A stretch of DNA of 64,000 bases from FEB-10 sp963710645 (GTDB lineage Bacteria; Acidobacteriota; Thermoanaerobaculia; Thermoanaerobaculales; Sulfomarinibacteraceae). Positions 33,508-41,283 of this stretch are shown in pieces (the first letter of the stretch is position 1; each line of letters starts with the position of its first letter). The notes beneath the pieces were generated by a model that saw only the letters and a program-made list of their open reading frames with translations, had not been told where the DNA came from and made no database searches. The stretch covers positions 1,364,001 through 1,428,000 of the forward strand of contig CAVQBD010000009.1 of assembly GCA_963710645.1 (NCBI GenBank), written 5' to 3'. The position numbers and the translations under genes were made by a program.

Positions 33508-34233
33508 ATGAAACGAATCTCTGTGGTCGTTCCCGTGTACAACGAGGAGTCCACCATCGCCCACCTGCTCGATCAGGTCGTCGCCGCCCCCCTCCCCGAG
33601 AGGGTGGTCGCCATGGAGGTCGTGGTGGTGAACGACGGCTCGGCAGATGGGACCTGGGAGCGGCTGGTCCAGTGGCAGCCCACCGATCGGGCCGACCGAG
33701 TGGTGGTTGAGATCACGCGATTGCAGCACGAGCACAATCGCGGCAAGGGCGCCGCACTGCGGACCGGATTCCGGGCGGCGACCGGTGACATCGTGGTGAT
33801 CCAGGATGCCGATCTCGAGTATGACCCCACCGAGTATCCGGTGCTGCTGCAGCCGATATTGGAAGATCGCGCCGACGTGGTCTACGGCTCCCGTTTCCTC
33901 GGCGGGCCGCACCGGGTGCTGTTTTTCTGGCACTACGTGGGCAACAACTTTCTGACCCTGCTGTCAAATATGCTGACCGATCTCAACCTCACCGACATGG
34001 AGACCTGTTACAAGGTCTTCACCGCCGATGTGCTCGGCCGTTTGCATCTCCGGTCGGATCGATTCGGCTTCGAGCCGGAGGTCACTGCCAAGATCTCCCG
34101 TCTGGGTTGTCGGATCTACGAAGTGCCCATCTCCTATCACGGTCGTACCTACGCCGAGGGCAAGAAGATCGGTTGGAAGGACGGCGTGTCTGCGATCTGG
34201 ACGATTCTCAAGTACAACATCTGGGCCAGATAA
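33508..34233 (+). CDS. Family 2 glycosyltransferase (DPM1/polyprenyl-phosphate type)
   Basis: 241 residues, one GT-A domain without membrane helices, the size of dolichol/undecaprenyl-phosphate mannosyl or glucosyl transferases. ISVVVPVYNEESTIAHLLDQV opens the fold, VVNDGSADGTW binds the nucleotide, NRGKGAALRTGFRAATGD follows, and DADLEYDP has the DxD metal site. FGFEPEVTAKISRLGCRIYEVPISYHGRTYAEGKKI is typical of this subgroup. ATG 33508 is preferred over the TTG one codon earlier; no clear ribosome site is seen. Cytoplasmic, membrane-associated; sugar and acceptor unknown. Confidence 0.92.
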   Translation: MKRISVVVPVYNEESTIAHLLDQVVAAPLPERVVAMEVVVVNDGSADGTWERLVQWQPTDRADRVVVEITRLQHEHNRGKGAALRTGFRAATGDIVVIQDADLEYDPTEYPVLLQPILEDRADVVYGSRFLGGPHRVLFFWHYVGNNFLTLLSNMLTDLNLTDMETCYKVFTADVLGRLHLRSDRFGFEPEVTAKISRLGCRIYEVPISYHGRTYAEGKKIGWKDGVSAIWTILKYNIWAR

Positions 34234-34271
34234 TTCGATTCTGGAAGTTCCCCAATTTCTGCCTTCAGAGC

Positions 34272-34300
34272 TTGGTTTCCAGTGGAGTGTTGGATATTGT
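34272..34300 (+). promoter_or_regulatory. Sigma-70-like promoter for icd and citrate lyase genes
   Basis: TTGGTT and TATTGT with the optimal 17-bp spacer, 62 bp before the isocitrate dehydrogenase ATG. Confidence 0.5.
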
Positions 34301-34361
34301 GTGCCGTGCTCGATAAATAGACCCCAACGGGGACTGAATGCTGAATTCGGAGGGAACTGAA

Positions 34362-35552
34362 ATGGCCAAGCGAACAGTCGTGACGATGCCGGGTGACGGA
34401 ATCGGCAAGGTTGTGCTCCCGGAGGCGATCCGGGTTCTGGATGCGGTTGGTTTCGATGCTGAATACGTGGAGTCGGGGATCGGCTGGGATCATTGGATCG
34501 GAGAGGGCAATCCCCTGCCCGAGTCGACCGTCGAACTGATCGCCGAGCACAAGGTGGCGCTGTTCGGCGCCATTACCTCGAAGCCGAAGGACAAGGCCGC
34601 CGAGGAGATTCGCCCCGAACTCAAGGACAAGGGCTTTGTCTACTTCTCTCCCATCGTGGGCTTGCGCCAGCGGTTCAACCTCGATGTCTCGATCCGGCCC
34701 TGTCCGACCTTCCCGGGCAACCCGCTCAATTTCATCCGCAGGGGCGCCGACGGCCGGCCGGAGGAACCCCGGGTCAAGGCCGTAATCTTCCGGCAGAACA
34801 CCGAGGGCCTCTACGCCGGTCTCGAGTGGACCGATCCGCCGGACCAGGTCTACGAGGCGTTGTCCAGCCACCCGAAATTCTCGGCATTCGCCGACACACC
34901 GCGCGCCGACCTGGCGATCTCCACTCGGGTCTTCACCCGCTCGGCCTGCCGCAGGATCTGTGAACAGGCCTTTGCCTACGCCGCGGACCATGGTTTCTCA
35001 AATGTCACCGTCTGTGAGAAACCAAATGTCCTGAGGGAGACCTCGGGCATGATGTTGGCCGAGGCCCGCGAGGCACAGAAGAAACACCCGTCCATCGAGC
35101 TCTGGGACACCAACATTGATGCCCAGATGATGTGGCTGACCAAGAACCCGGAGGACTATGGTGTGATCGTGGCAGGCAACATGTTTGGCGACATCATCTC
35201 CGATGGATTCGCTGGTCTTGTGGGAGGCCTCGGATTCGCCGCATCGGCCAATATCGGCCGTGAGGTTGGTGTCTTTGAACCCACCCACGGGTCGGCGCCC
35301 AAATACGCCGAGCTCGATCCGCCCATCGTCAACCCCATCGCCATGATCCTGTCGGCGGTCATGATGCTCGACTGGCTGGGTGAGACCGATCGTGCCGATC
35401 GGGTGCGGTCGGCGGTGGCCGCAGTGGTGGCCGAGGGCCGGGTGCGCACCTACGACATGCTCAAGCTCCGGGGTGGACCACAGGCCGTCGCCCAGGGTGC
35501 CGCCACCACAAATCAGATGACGGATGCGATCATCGAGAAGTTGAGGGACTAG
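34362..35552 (+). CDS. Isocitrate/isopropylmalate dehydrogenase family (likely isocitrate dehydrogenase)
   Basis: 396 residues, beta-decarboxylating dehydrogenase fold. VTMPGDGIGKVVLPEAI, FRQNTEGLYAGLE, KPNVLRETSGMM, IDAQMMWL, NMFGDIISDGFAGLVGGLGFAASANIG and FEPTHGSAPKYA are family blocks. The Lys-Tyr after HGSAP resembles the NADP-contacting pair of E. coli Icd, suggesting isocitrate with NADP. Isopropylmalate or tartrate dehydrogenase cannot be excluded. GGAGGG precedes ATG 34362. It is 97 bp before the fused citrate lyase gene and oriented with it, which supports a citrate/isocitrate role. Confidence 0.9.
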   Translation: MAKRTVVTMPGDGIGKVVLPEAIRVLDAVGFDAEYVESGIGWDHWIGEGNPLPESTVELIAEHKVALFGAITSKPKDKAAEEIRPELKDKGFVYFSPIVGLRQRFNLDVSIRPCPTFPGNPLNFIRRGADGRPEEPRVKAVIFRQNTEGLYAGLEWTDPPDQVYEALSSHPKFSAFADTPRADLAISTRVFTRSACRRICEQAFAYAADHGFSNVTVCEKPNVLRETSGMMLAEAREAQKKHPSIELWDTNIDAQMMWLTKNPEDYGVIVAGNMFGDIISDGFAGLVGGLGFAASANIGREVGVFEPTHGSAPKYAELDPPIVNPIAMILSAVMMLDWLGETDRADRVRSAVAAVVAEGRVRTYDMLKLRGGPQAVAQGAATTNQMTDAIIEKLRD

Positions 35553-35557
35553 TGGCA

Positions 35558-35637
35558 AAAGACGAGGGGCTAGAATAGGGTCCAGCTCCCGATTCCTGGC
35601 CCCTAGCCTCTAGACCCTAGACCCTAGACCCTTTCAA
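35558..35637. repeat. Heptad repeat module (CTAGACC word)
   Basis: GAGGGGCTAGAATAGGGTCC on one side and CCCCTAG, CCTCTAG, ACCCTAG, ACCCTAG, ACCCTTT 7-bp steps on the other form inverted arms. Fills the icd-citDE spacer. Confidence 0.7.
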
Positions 35638-35649
35638 AGGGAGTCAACC

Positions 35650-36861
35650 ATGGCTGATCGACAGCTAACCGCGGCGACCGCTGGACCGCTTGGGGACGAC
35701 GTCCGGTCGGACGTCCATGTCGCCTATGATCCGACAGATCAGCCGCTGGATATTCGGATAACCTCCAAGGTGGAGTATCTCTTCGGCGAGGCCATTCGGA
35801 GTGCGGTGCAGCGTGTGGTCGAAGCCTCCGGTGTCACCACAGGCAACCTGGTGATAACTGACATGGGGGCTCTGGAGTGGGTCCTGATGGCCCGTGTCGA
35901 GGCTTGTCTGGTAGCTGCCGGTTGTGCGGGTGGCCCGGCTCTGCCCACGCCTGGGCCGGGTGTGGCGATGCCACCGCAACGCGACCGTCTGCGCAGGAGT
36001 CGTCTGTACATACCCGGAAATCGTCCGAAATTGATGCTGTCGGCGGGTCTGTATGGCGCCGACGGTCTGATTTTCGATCTCGAGGATTCGGTGCCGCCGT
36101 CCGCCAAGGACGAGGCCCGATTGCTCGTTCGCAATGCGCTGGCGGCCCTGGACTGGGGCGAGTCGGAACGAATGGTGCGGGTCAACCAGGGCGAGCGGGG
36201 CGAACGAGATCTCGCCATCATCGCTCCCCACCACCCGCAGGTGGTTCTGCTGCCGAAAGTGGAGGACCCGGAGCAGGTGCGGCGCGCCGGCGCGATCGCG
36301 CGCGAGGGAGTTCAAAACGGTTATCCACCTCTGTTGATGCCCATTCTGGAGTCGCCGCTGGGTATTCACCGCGCCTTCGAGATCGCCACCGCCGATGAGC
36401 TCGTGGCGGCGGTTACCCTCGGTCTGGAAGATCTCTCGGCGGAGCTCGGCGCACCGAGGACCGATGACGGTTGGGAGAGTTTCCTCGCCCGCCAGACCAC
36501 GGTCTACGCGGCCCGCGCCGCGGGGGTCCAGCCCATTGCCTCCGTCTACTCGGACATCCGTGACACCGAGGGCCTGGCGGCCTATGTCCGGCGAGAATGC
36601 GACCTCGGTTTCGACGGTATCGGCTGCATCCACCCGAGCCAGATCGAGGTGGTGCACCGTGAGATGACACCGCCGGCAGACCGTGTCGAACGGGCCGTGG
36701 CCATCGTGCGGGCGGCTCGGATCGCGGAGCAAAAGGGGCTCGGTGCGGTGGCGGTGGGCTCGAAGATGGTTGATCCTCCCGTGGTGAAACAGGCGTTTCG
36801 GATCGTTGAGCTGGCGGTGGCCGGGGGCACGCTTTCGGCCGCCTGGGAAGAACCGGGCTGA
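35650..36861 (+). CDS. Citrate lyase fusion: acyl carrier (CitD) + beta subunit (CitE)
   Basis: 403 residues. Residues of about 10-92 resemble CitD: ITSKVEYLFGEAIRSAVQRVV aligns with the carrier helix and VITDMGALEWVLMARVEACL with its C-terminal half. Ser20 (DDVRSDVHV) is the best candidate for the phosphoribosyl-dephospho-CoA attachment serine, although spacing differs by one residue. A Pro-rich linker (93-112) leads to CitE: RRSRLYIPGNRPKLML, GADGLIFDLEDSVPPSAKDEAR, and LESPLGIHRAFEI. CitE cleaves citryl-thioester into oxaloacetate and acetyl-carrier. Normally CitD and CitE are separate. AAGGGAG precedes the ATG; citF follows 71 bp later. Confidence 0.9.
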   Translation: MADRQLTAATAGPLGDDVRSDVHVAYDPTDQPLDIRITSKVEYLFGEAIRSAVQRVVEASGVTTGNLVITDMGALEWVLMARVEACLVAAGCAGGPALPTPGPGVAMPPQRDRLRRSRLYIPGNRPKLMLSAGLYGADGLIFDLEDSVPPSAKDEARLLVRNALAALDWGESERMVRVNQGERGERDLAIIAPHHPQVVLLPKVEDPEQVRRAGAIAREGVQNGYPPLLMPILESPLGIHRAFEIATADELVAAVTLGLEDLSAELGAPRTDDGWESFLARQTTVYAARAAGVQPIASVYSDIRDTEGLAAYVRRECDLGFDGIGCIHPSQIEVVHREMTPPADRVERAVAIVRAARIAEQKGLGAVAVGSKMVDPPVVKQAFRIVELAVAGGTLSAAWEEPG

Positions 36862-36882
36862 CCCACGGTGCGACCCAAGGTT

Positions 36883-36915
36883 ACGGAGACGGAGACGGAG
36901 ACGGGCACGGGAGTC
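36883..36915. repeat. Hexad array (ACGGAG)
   Basis: ACGGAG repeated three to four times at 6-bp spacing, then ACGGGC and GGGAGTCGGGGAGG, directly before the citF ribosome site. A similar ACGGAGACGGAGACGGG run occurs at 3584-3600. Confidence 0.6.
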
Positions 36916-36932
36916 GGGGAGGAGCACCGCGA

Positions 36933-38483
36933 ATGAGGCATGTGTTGGAGAAGAACGCGGCAGGCCGGTTGGTGCCGGCCGAGGTCAACGGGCGTGAGTC
37001 CATGCCGTTTCAGGGCGTTGGTGGCGCCCGGCCGTCGGGACGCAAGTCAGCGCCCCAGATCGCCACCTGCATCGACTACCCAGCCGACGGCGACAAACGC
37101 GTGGGCTCGATCCGGGAGGCCTTTGAGAAACTCGGTTTGGCCGATGGGATGGTGGTTTCCACCCACCACCACCTCCGCAACGGCGATGCGGTGGCCAACA
37201 TGGTTTTTGACGCCGCCGCCGAAATGGGCTTGAAGGATCTCATGTGGTTTCCGTCGGCCTCATTTCCGGTGCACGCCAACCAGATCCGACATCTGGATTC
37301 CGGCGTCATCCATCACATCGAGGGCTCGATGAACGGCCCGCTCGGTGACTATTGTTCGCAGGGAAAGATGAAGGGACTGGGGGTCCTCCGGTCCCACGGT
37401 GGTCGTTGGCAGGCGATTCAGGATGGTGAAGTCAGGATCGACGTGGCGGTGATCGCGGCGCCGGCCGCTGACTTCTTCGGCAATGCGAACGGTCTCTCCG
37501 GACCGGCCGCCTGCGGTCTGCTCGGTTTCGCCCTGGCCGATTCCATCCACGCCGAAAAAGTGGTCGTGGTGACCGACAATCTGGAACCCTTCCCGTGTCT
37601 GCCATGGCAGATCCAGGGCAACAACGTGGACGTGGTTTTGGAGGTGGATTCCATCGGTGACCCGTCAAAGATCGTGTCGGGCACCACACGGGTGACCCAG
37701 AGCCCCGACCGGCGGCGGATCGCCGAGCTTGCGGCAAAGTTCTGCGCCGAAGCCGGGATCATGCGCGACGGATTCTCGTTCCAGGCTGGCGCCGGAGGCA
37801 CCACCCTGGCCTTTGCTATCTATCTTCGCGACCTGATGCGGTCGGCCGGGGTGACGGCGCGGTTTGCCCGTGGTGGCTCGAACCAATACATGGTGGAAAT
37901 GCTCCAAGAGGGCCTGTTGGACTACATTCTGGACGGCCAGACCTTCGATCTGGACGGCGTGCGGTCCATGGGGGAGGATCCTCGACATGTGAACACTTCG
38001 CCGTTCACCTCCTACAACTTCCACGGCAAGGGCAATTTCGCCTCCATGGTGGACGTGGCGGTCCTCGGCGCCACTGAGGTCGATCTGAATTTCAACGGCA
38101 ACGTGGCCACCCACTCCGATGGACGGCTGCTGCACGGTATCGGCGGCTGGCAGAATTGCCTGGCTGCCCGAGTTGCCATGCTGCTGGTGCCCTCCTTCCG
38201 TGATCGGATCCCGGTGGTGGTGGACGAGGTCACCACTTTGTGCGGTCCTGGAGAGTTGATCGACGTCGTGGTCACCGAGCGCGGAATTGCGATCAACCCG
38301 CGGCGCGAAGATCTGCTGGCCGCGGTCCGCGGCTCGAGCCTCCCCATCCGCCCCATCGAGGATCTCAAGGCCGAGTTGGACCGGATCTGCGGTGTTCCGG
38401 TCACCCCCGAGCGTTCTGAGGAGCCGGTGGCGGTGGTGAAGTGGGTCGACGGCACGGTCCTCGACACCGTCTGGAAAATCTGA
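36933..38483 (+). CDS. citF: Citrate lyase alpha subunit (citrate CoA/ACP transferase)
   Basis: Exchanges acetyl for citryl on the carrier thioester; with CitD and CitE it forms the lyase. 516 residues. VGGARPSGRKSAPQIATCIDYPADGDKRV, VSTHHHLRNGDAVANMVF, GPLGDYCSQGKMKGLGVLRSHG, FQAGAGGTTLAFAIYLRDLM, FARGGSNQYMVEMLQEGLLDYI and AINPRREDLL match CitF throughout. GGGAGGAG precedes the ATG. No citC, citX or citG maturation genes are in the window, so activation genes must lie elsewhere. Confidence 0.95.
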   Translation: MRHVLEKNAAGRLVPAEVNGRESMPFQGVGGARPSGRKSAPQIATCIDYPADGDKRVGSIREAFEKLGLADGMVVSTHHHLRNGDAVANMVFDAAAEMGLKDLMWFPSASFPVHANQIRHLDSGVIHHIEGSMNGPLGDYCSQGKMKGLGVLRSHGGRWQAIQDGEVRIDVAVIAAPAADFFGNANGLSGPAACGLLGFALADSIHAEKVVVVTDNLEPFPCLPWQIQGNNVDVVLEVDSIGDPSKIVSGTTRVTQSPDRRRIAELAAKFCAEAGIMRDGFSFQAGAGGTTLAFAIYLRDLMRSAGVTARFARGGSNQYMVEMLQEGLLDYILDGQTFDLDGVRSMGEDPRHVNTSPFTSYNFHGKGNFASMVDVAVLGATEVDLNFNGNVATHSDGRLLHGIGGWQNCLAARVAMLLVPSFRDRIPVVVDEVTTLCGPGELIDVVVTERGIAINPRREDLLAAVRGSSLPIRPIEDLKAELDRICGVPVTPERSEEPVAVVKWVDGTVLDTVWKI

Positions 38484-38560
38484 GGCTCCGGGTTCAGGGT
38501 TCAGGGTTCAGGGTTTTCCGCCCACCCTCCTGATCATCAACTCGGAACCCGGAACCACTT
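38484..38560. repeat. Heptad repeat module (GGGTTCA word), inverted arms
   Basis: GGGTTCA three times, GGGTTTT, a CCGCCCACCCTCC box, then AACTCGG/AACCCGG/AACCAC in inverted sense. A long hairpin could form downstream of citF; it may work as a terminator, but there is no U-tract. Confidence 0.7.
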
Positions 38561-38644
38561 GCGGGGTCTGGGACTTGCCTCGAGACACTCAAATCCGTAT
38601 AATCCTCGTCCTTGGTCCGAATTCGGATCGAGCGGAGGTGCGCC

Positions 38645-38851
38645 ATGAAACCAGGAATCCATCCCGAGTATCACGAGGTCGAGGTGCGCTGCGCGTGCGG
38701 CAACACCTTCACGACCCATTCCACCAAGCCCGAGATGCGGCTCGAGATCTGCAACGTCTGCCACCCCTTCTATACCGGCAAGCAGAAGCTGGTGGATACC
38801 GCAGGAATGGTCGAGAAGTTCGAACGTCGTTACGGCACCGCGTCCAAGTAG
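38645..38851 (+). CDS. rpmE: Ribosomal protein bL31 (zinc form)
   Basis: 68 residues. MKPGIHPEYHEVEVRCACGNTF is the standard start. Cys16, Cys18, Cys36 and Cys39 (ICNVCHPFYTGKQKLVDTAG) make the zinc site, so this is the C+ form that acts as a zinc reserve in some bacteria. GGAGG lies eight bases before the ATG. Followed by a strong terminator, so it is transcribed apart from prfA. Confidence 0.97.
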   Translation: MKPGIHPEYHEVEVRCACGNTFTTHSTKPEMRLEICNVCHPFYTGKQKLVDTAGMVEKFERRYGTASK

Positions 38852-38882
38852 CTGGTACCGGCCGCCGTTGGGGCGGCTATTG

Positions 38883-38917
38883 ATCCCGCGCGACCTTGTC
38901 GTGCGGGATTTTGTTTG
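38883..38917 (+). terminator. Rho-independent terminator after rpmE
   Basis: An 11-bp stem (38883-38893 with 38899-38909, ATCCCGCGCGA/TCGTGCGGGAT, one G-U pair) with loop CCTTG, followed by TTTGTTTGG. Confidence 0.85.
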
Positions 38918-39019
38918 GTGCTCTGAAGGTTCGGAATCTCGCGCCAGGATCCGGTGCCCAACCCGCCGCCGTCGACCGGGAGCCGGGACGGAGATTGGGG
39001 CGGAATCGGGAGACGACCC

Positions 39020-40090
39020 ATGCTCGAGAGACTCGAGGAGATCGCGCGAAAACACGCCGACCTGGTGGAAATGCAGGCCGACCCGGAGATCGCGGTGGAT
39101 CCCGTGCGGTCTCGCGATGTGGCCAAAAAGGTCGCCGAGTTGGAACCCATGGTCACTGCCTACCGACAGTACACGGGGGTAATCACCGAGCTGGAGGGGG
39201 CGCGGGAGGTCCTCAACGACACCGACGACCCGGAGATGCGGGCCATGGCCGAGGCCGAGGTCGAGGAGCTCTCTGCCCTGCAGAACGATCTCGAAGCCAA
39301 GCTCAAGGTGCTGCTGCTGCCCGAAGATCCCAACGATCGGCGGAACGTCATCCTCGAGGTGCGGGCGGGAACCGGCGGCGAGGAGGCGGCCTTGTTCGCG
39401 GCCGAGCTGCTGCGGATGTACGGCCGCTATGCCGAGGCGCAGAAATGGCGGCTGTCCATCACCGACTCCTCGGATACCGGTCTTGGTGGGATCAAAGAGG
39501 CGGTGGTGGTGATCGAGGGCAATCGTGTCTTCTCGAGGCTCAAGTACGAGTCCGGGGTCCACCGGGTCCAGCGGGTGCCGGCCACGGAAGCATCGGGCCG
39601 TATCCACACCTCCGCCGCAACGGTCGCGGTCATGCCCGAGGCCGAGGCGGTGGAGGTGGAGGTCGACGAGAAGGACCTTCGAATCGATCGCTTCTGCTCC
39701 TCGGGACCCGGGGGTCAGAGCGTCAACACCACCTACTCGGCGGTCCGGATCACCCATTTGCCCTCCGGCATCGTGGTCAGCTGTCAGGATGAAAAATCCC
39801 AGATCCAGAATCGGGCCAAGGCCCTCCGTGTGCTCAAGGCGCGGCTCAAGGAGATGGAGGAACAGGAACGCAACAGAGAACGGGCGGAGACCCGGCGCAG
39901 CCAGGTGGGTTCCGGTGATCGTTCGGAGAAGATCCGCACCTACAACTTTCCCCAGGGTCGAGTCACCGACCATCGGATCGGCCTCACGGTCCACCGTCTT
40001 CAGGAGATCCTGGAGGGCAACCTCGATCTGCTGCTGGATCCCCTGATCAACGAGTTCCAGGCCGAGCGACTCAAGAAAGAACTTGGATAA
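39020..40090 (+). CDS. prfA: Peptide chain release factor 1
   Basis: Reads UAA and UAG stop codons. 356 residues. The codon-recognition tripeptide PAT is at 187-189 (RVPATEASGRIHTSAA), which separates it from RF2, and the peptidyl-hydrolysis motif GGQ is at 231-233 (SSGPGGQSVNTTYSAVRI). ATG 39020 with GGGAGA upstream gives MLERLEEIARKH; the open frame before it is not conserved. The next gene, prmC, encodes the methylase of its GGQ glutamine. Confidence 0.98.
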   Translation: MLERLEEIARKHADLVEMQADPEIAVDPVRSRDVAKKVAELEPMVTAYRQYTGVITELEGAREVLNDTDDPEMRAMAEAEVEELSALQNDLEAKLKVLLLPEDPNDRRNVILEVRAGTGGEEAALFAAELLRMYGRYAEAQKWRLSITDSSDTGLGGIKEAVVVIEGNRVFSRLKYESGVHRVQRVPATEASGRIHTSAATVAVMPEAEAVEVEVDEKDLRIDRFCSSGPGGQSVNTTYSAVRITHLPSGIVVSCQDEKSQIQNRAKALRVLKARLKEMEEQERNRERAETRRSQVGSGDRSEKIRTYNFPQGRVTDHRIGLTVHRLQEILEGNLDLLLDPLINEFQAERLKKELG

Positions 40091-40116
40091 AATTCGGGAC
40101 TCGGGACCATGTTTCA

Positions 40117-40974
40117 ATGCGCGTGATGCGACCTCAGACGACCGTGACCGACCTGCTGCGAGAAGGAGAGGCAGTCCTCCCCAAACGTGATGGGATTCCC
40201 GATCCACGGCGAGAGGCGAGGTGGTTGTTGGCGCGGGCCCTGGGTGTGGATGAGAGATGGCTCCTGGTCCACCCGGAGAGCGCCGTCGAGGCGGAGGCTG
40301 CCCAACGCTACCGGAACTGGCTTGGGAGAAGGCGAGCCGGTGAACCGGCCCACCACCTCACCGGTCGGTGTACGTTCTGGGGCCGCTCATTCCAGGTCTG
40401 CCCTGCTGTGCTGGTGCCGCGACCGGAGACCGAGCTGCTCGTGCAGGTGATCCTCGAGCTTGCCCTGGATGGCGCCGCGCGAGTGGTGGATGTGGGCACC
40501 GGATCAGGTGCCATAGCCGTCACCCTGGCCGCGGAGCGCCGGCGGTGGCGGGTGGCGGCCGTGGACCGTTGGGCTTCGGCCCTGTTGGTGGCGCGACGCA
40601 ATGCCGAGCGACACGAGGTGTCGGTTCCCATGTGGCTGGGCGATCTCACGACGGCGGCCGATGCCCCCCTTGACCTGGTTGTGGCAAACCTCCCTTACAT
40701 ACCCAGCGGCCGGATGGGCGGCCTTCCATTGGAGGTGCGTCACGATCCCGGCGCCGCCCTCGACGGAGGCCCGGATGGTCTCGACTTTGTGCGGCGTCTG
40801 CTGGCCGATCTTCCGCGGCTGTTGCGTCCGTGTGGTGGTGCCGTGCTGGAGCTCGGCGAAGAGCAGGCCGATGAGGTGGCGAAGATCGCGGTAGGGCATG
40901 GTCTGGCGGTGGCGCGGCGGGTCAGGGATTTTTCCGGTTGCGACCGTGTGATCGTCCTCCAACGTCGTGGATGA
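40117..40974 (+). CDS. prmC: Release factor glutamine methyltransferase PrmC
   Basis: SAM-dependent N5-glutamine methylase of the GGQ motif in release factors. 285 residues. The N-terminal helical domain is followed by VVDVGTGSGAIAVTLA (SAM site), and the catalytic tetrad reads NLPY (VVANLPYIPSG) instead of the common NPPY. HDPGAALDGGPDGLDFVRRLL is typical. ATG 40117 or ATG 40126 could start it; neither has a clear ribosome site. Placed 26 bp after prfA, the usual pairing. Confidence 0.95.
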   Translation: MRVMRPQTTVTDLLREGEAVLPKRDGIPDPRREARWLLARALGVDERWLLVHPESAVEAEAAQRYRNWLGRRRAGEPAHHLTGRCTFWGRSFQVCPAVLVPRPETELLVQVILELALDGAARVVDVGTGSGAIAVTLAAERRRWRVAAVDRWASALLVARRNAERHEVSVPMWLGDLTTAADAPLDLVVANLPYIPSGRMGGLPLEVRHDPGAALDGGPDGLDFVRRLLADLPRLLRPCGGAVLELGEEQADEVAKIAVGHGLAVARRVRDFSGCDRVIVLQRRG

Positions 40975-41060
40975 CGAGAAATGGGAAATTCGAACTCCCG
41001 CGACCCGAATCGAACCGCGAAGTCGCCGAGGGCACAGTGACCAGCCGCAGAGGATGACAT
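40975..41060. repeat. Short heptad-like segment downstream of prmC
   Basis: AAATGGG, AAATTCG, AACTCCC at 7-bp spacing, then GCGACCCGAATCG. The rest of the 309-bp spacer to 41283 holds only the 9-bp array at 41163; no gene or RNA recognised. Confidence 0.4.
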
Positions 41061-41162
41061 CCGACCTGGCGCTTCTGGTCTTCGGAGGGCTGCGCTGACG
41101 GCAGAGGATCATTTGGTCGCTTCGTTCCGGAGGCGTGCATCGACTATCCTGCGGGCCTTGAT

Positions 41163-41215
41163 TTCCACACTTTCCACACTTTCCACACCTTCCATACAGG
41201 GTGGAAGGGTGGGGG
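41163..41215. repeat. 9-bp tandem repeat (TTCCACACT) with G-rich box
   Basis: Units at 41163, 41172, 41181 and 41190 (TTCCACACT, TTCCACACT, TTCCACACC, TTCCATACA), followed by GGGTGGAAGGGTGGGGG. Confidence 0.75.
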
Positions 41216-41283
41216 AGAGTTGACACGCGAAGAGCCCGAAAGCACAATGCCCTCTTGCCGCTGCGAGCGGCTGGGAGGTATCC

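Noticed and set aside
34362..35552. leuB (isopropylmalate dehydrogenase)
   Set aside because: No leuACD neighbours; HGSAPKYA and the adjacent citrate lyase genes favour isocitrate, though I keep the uncertainty in the entry.
38537..40207. 556-codon minus-strand open frame
   Set aside because: Antisense to rpmE and prfA, whose GGQ and PAT motifs are intact; no ribosome site or recognisable domain.
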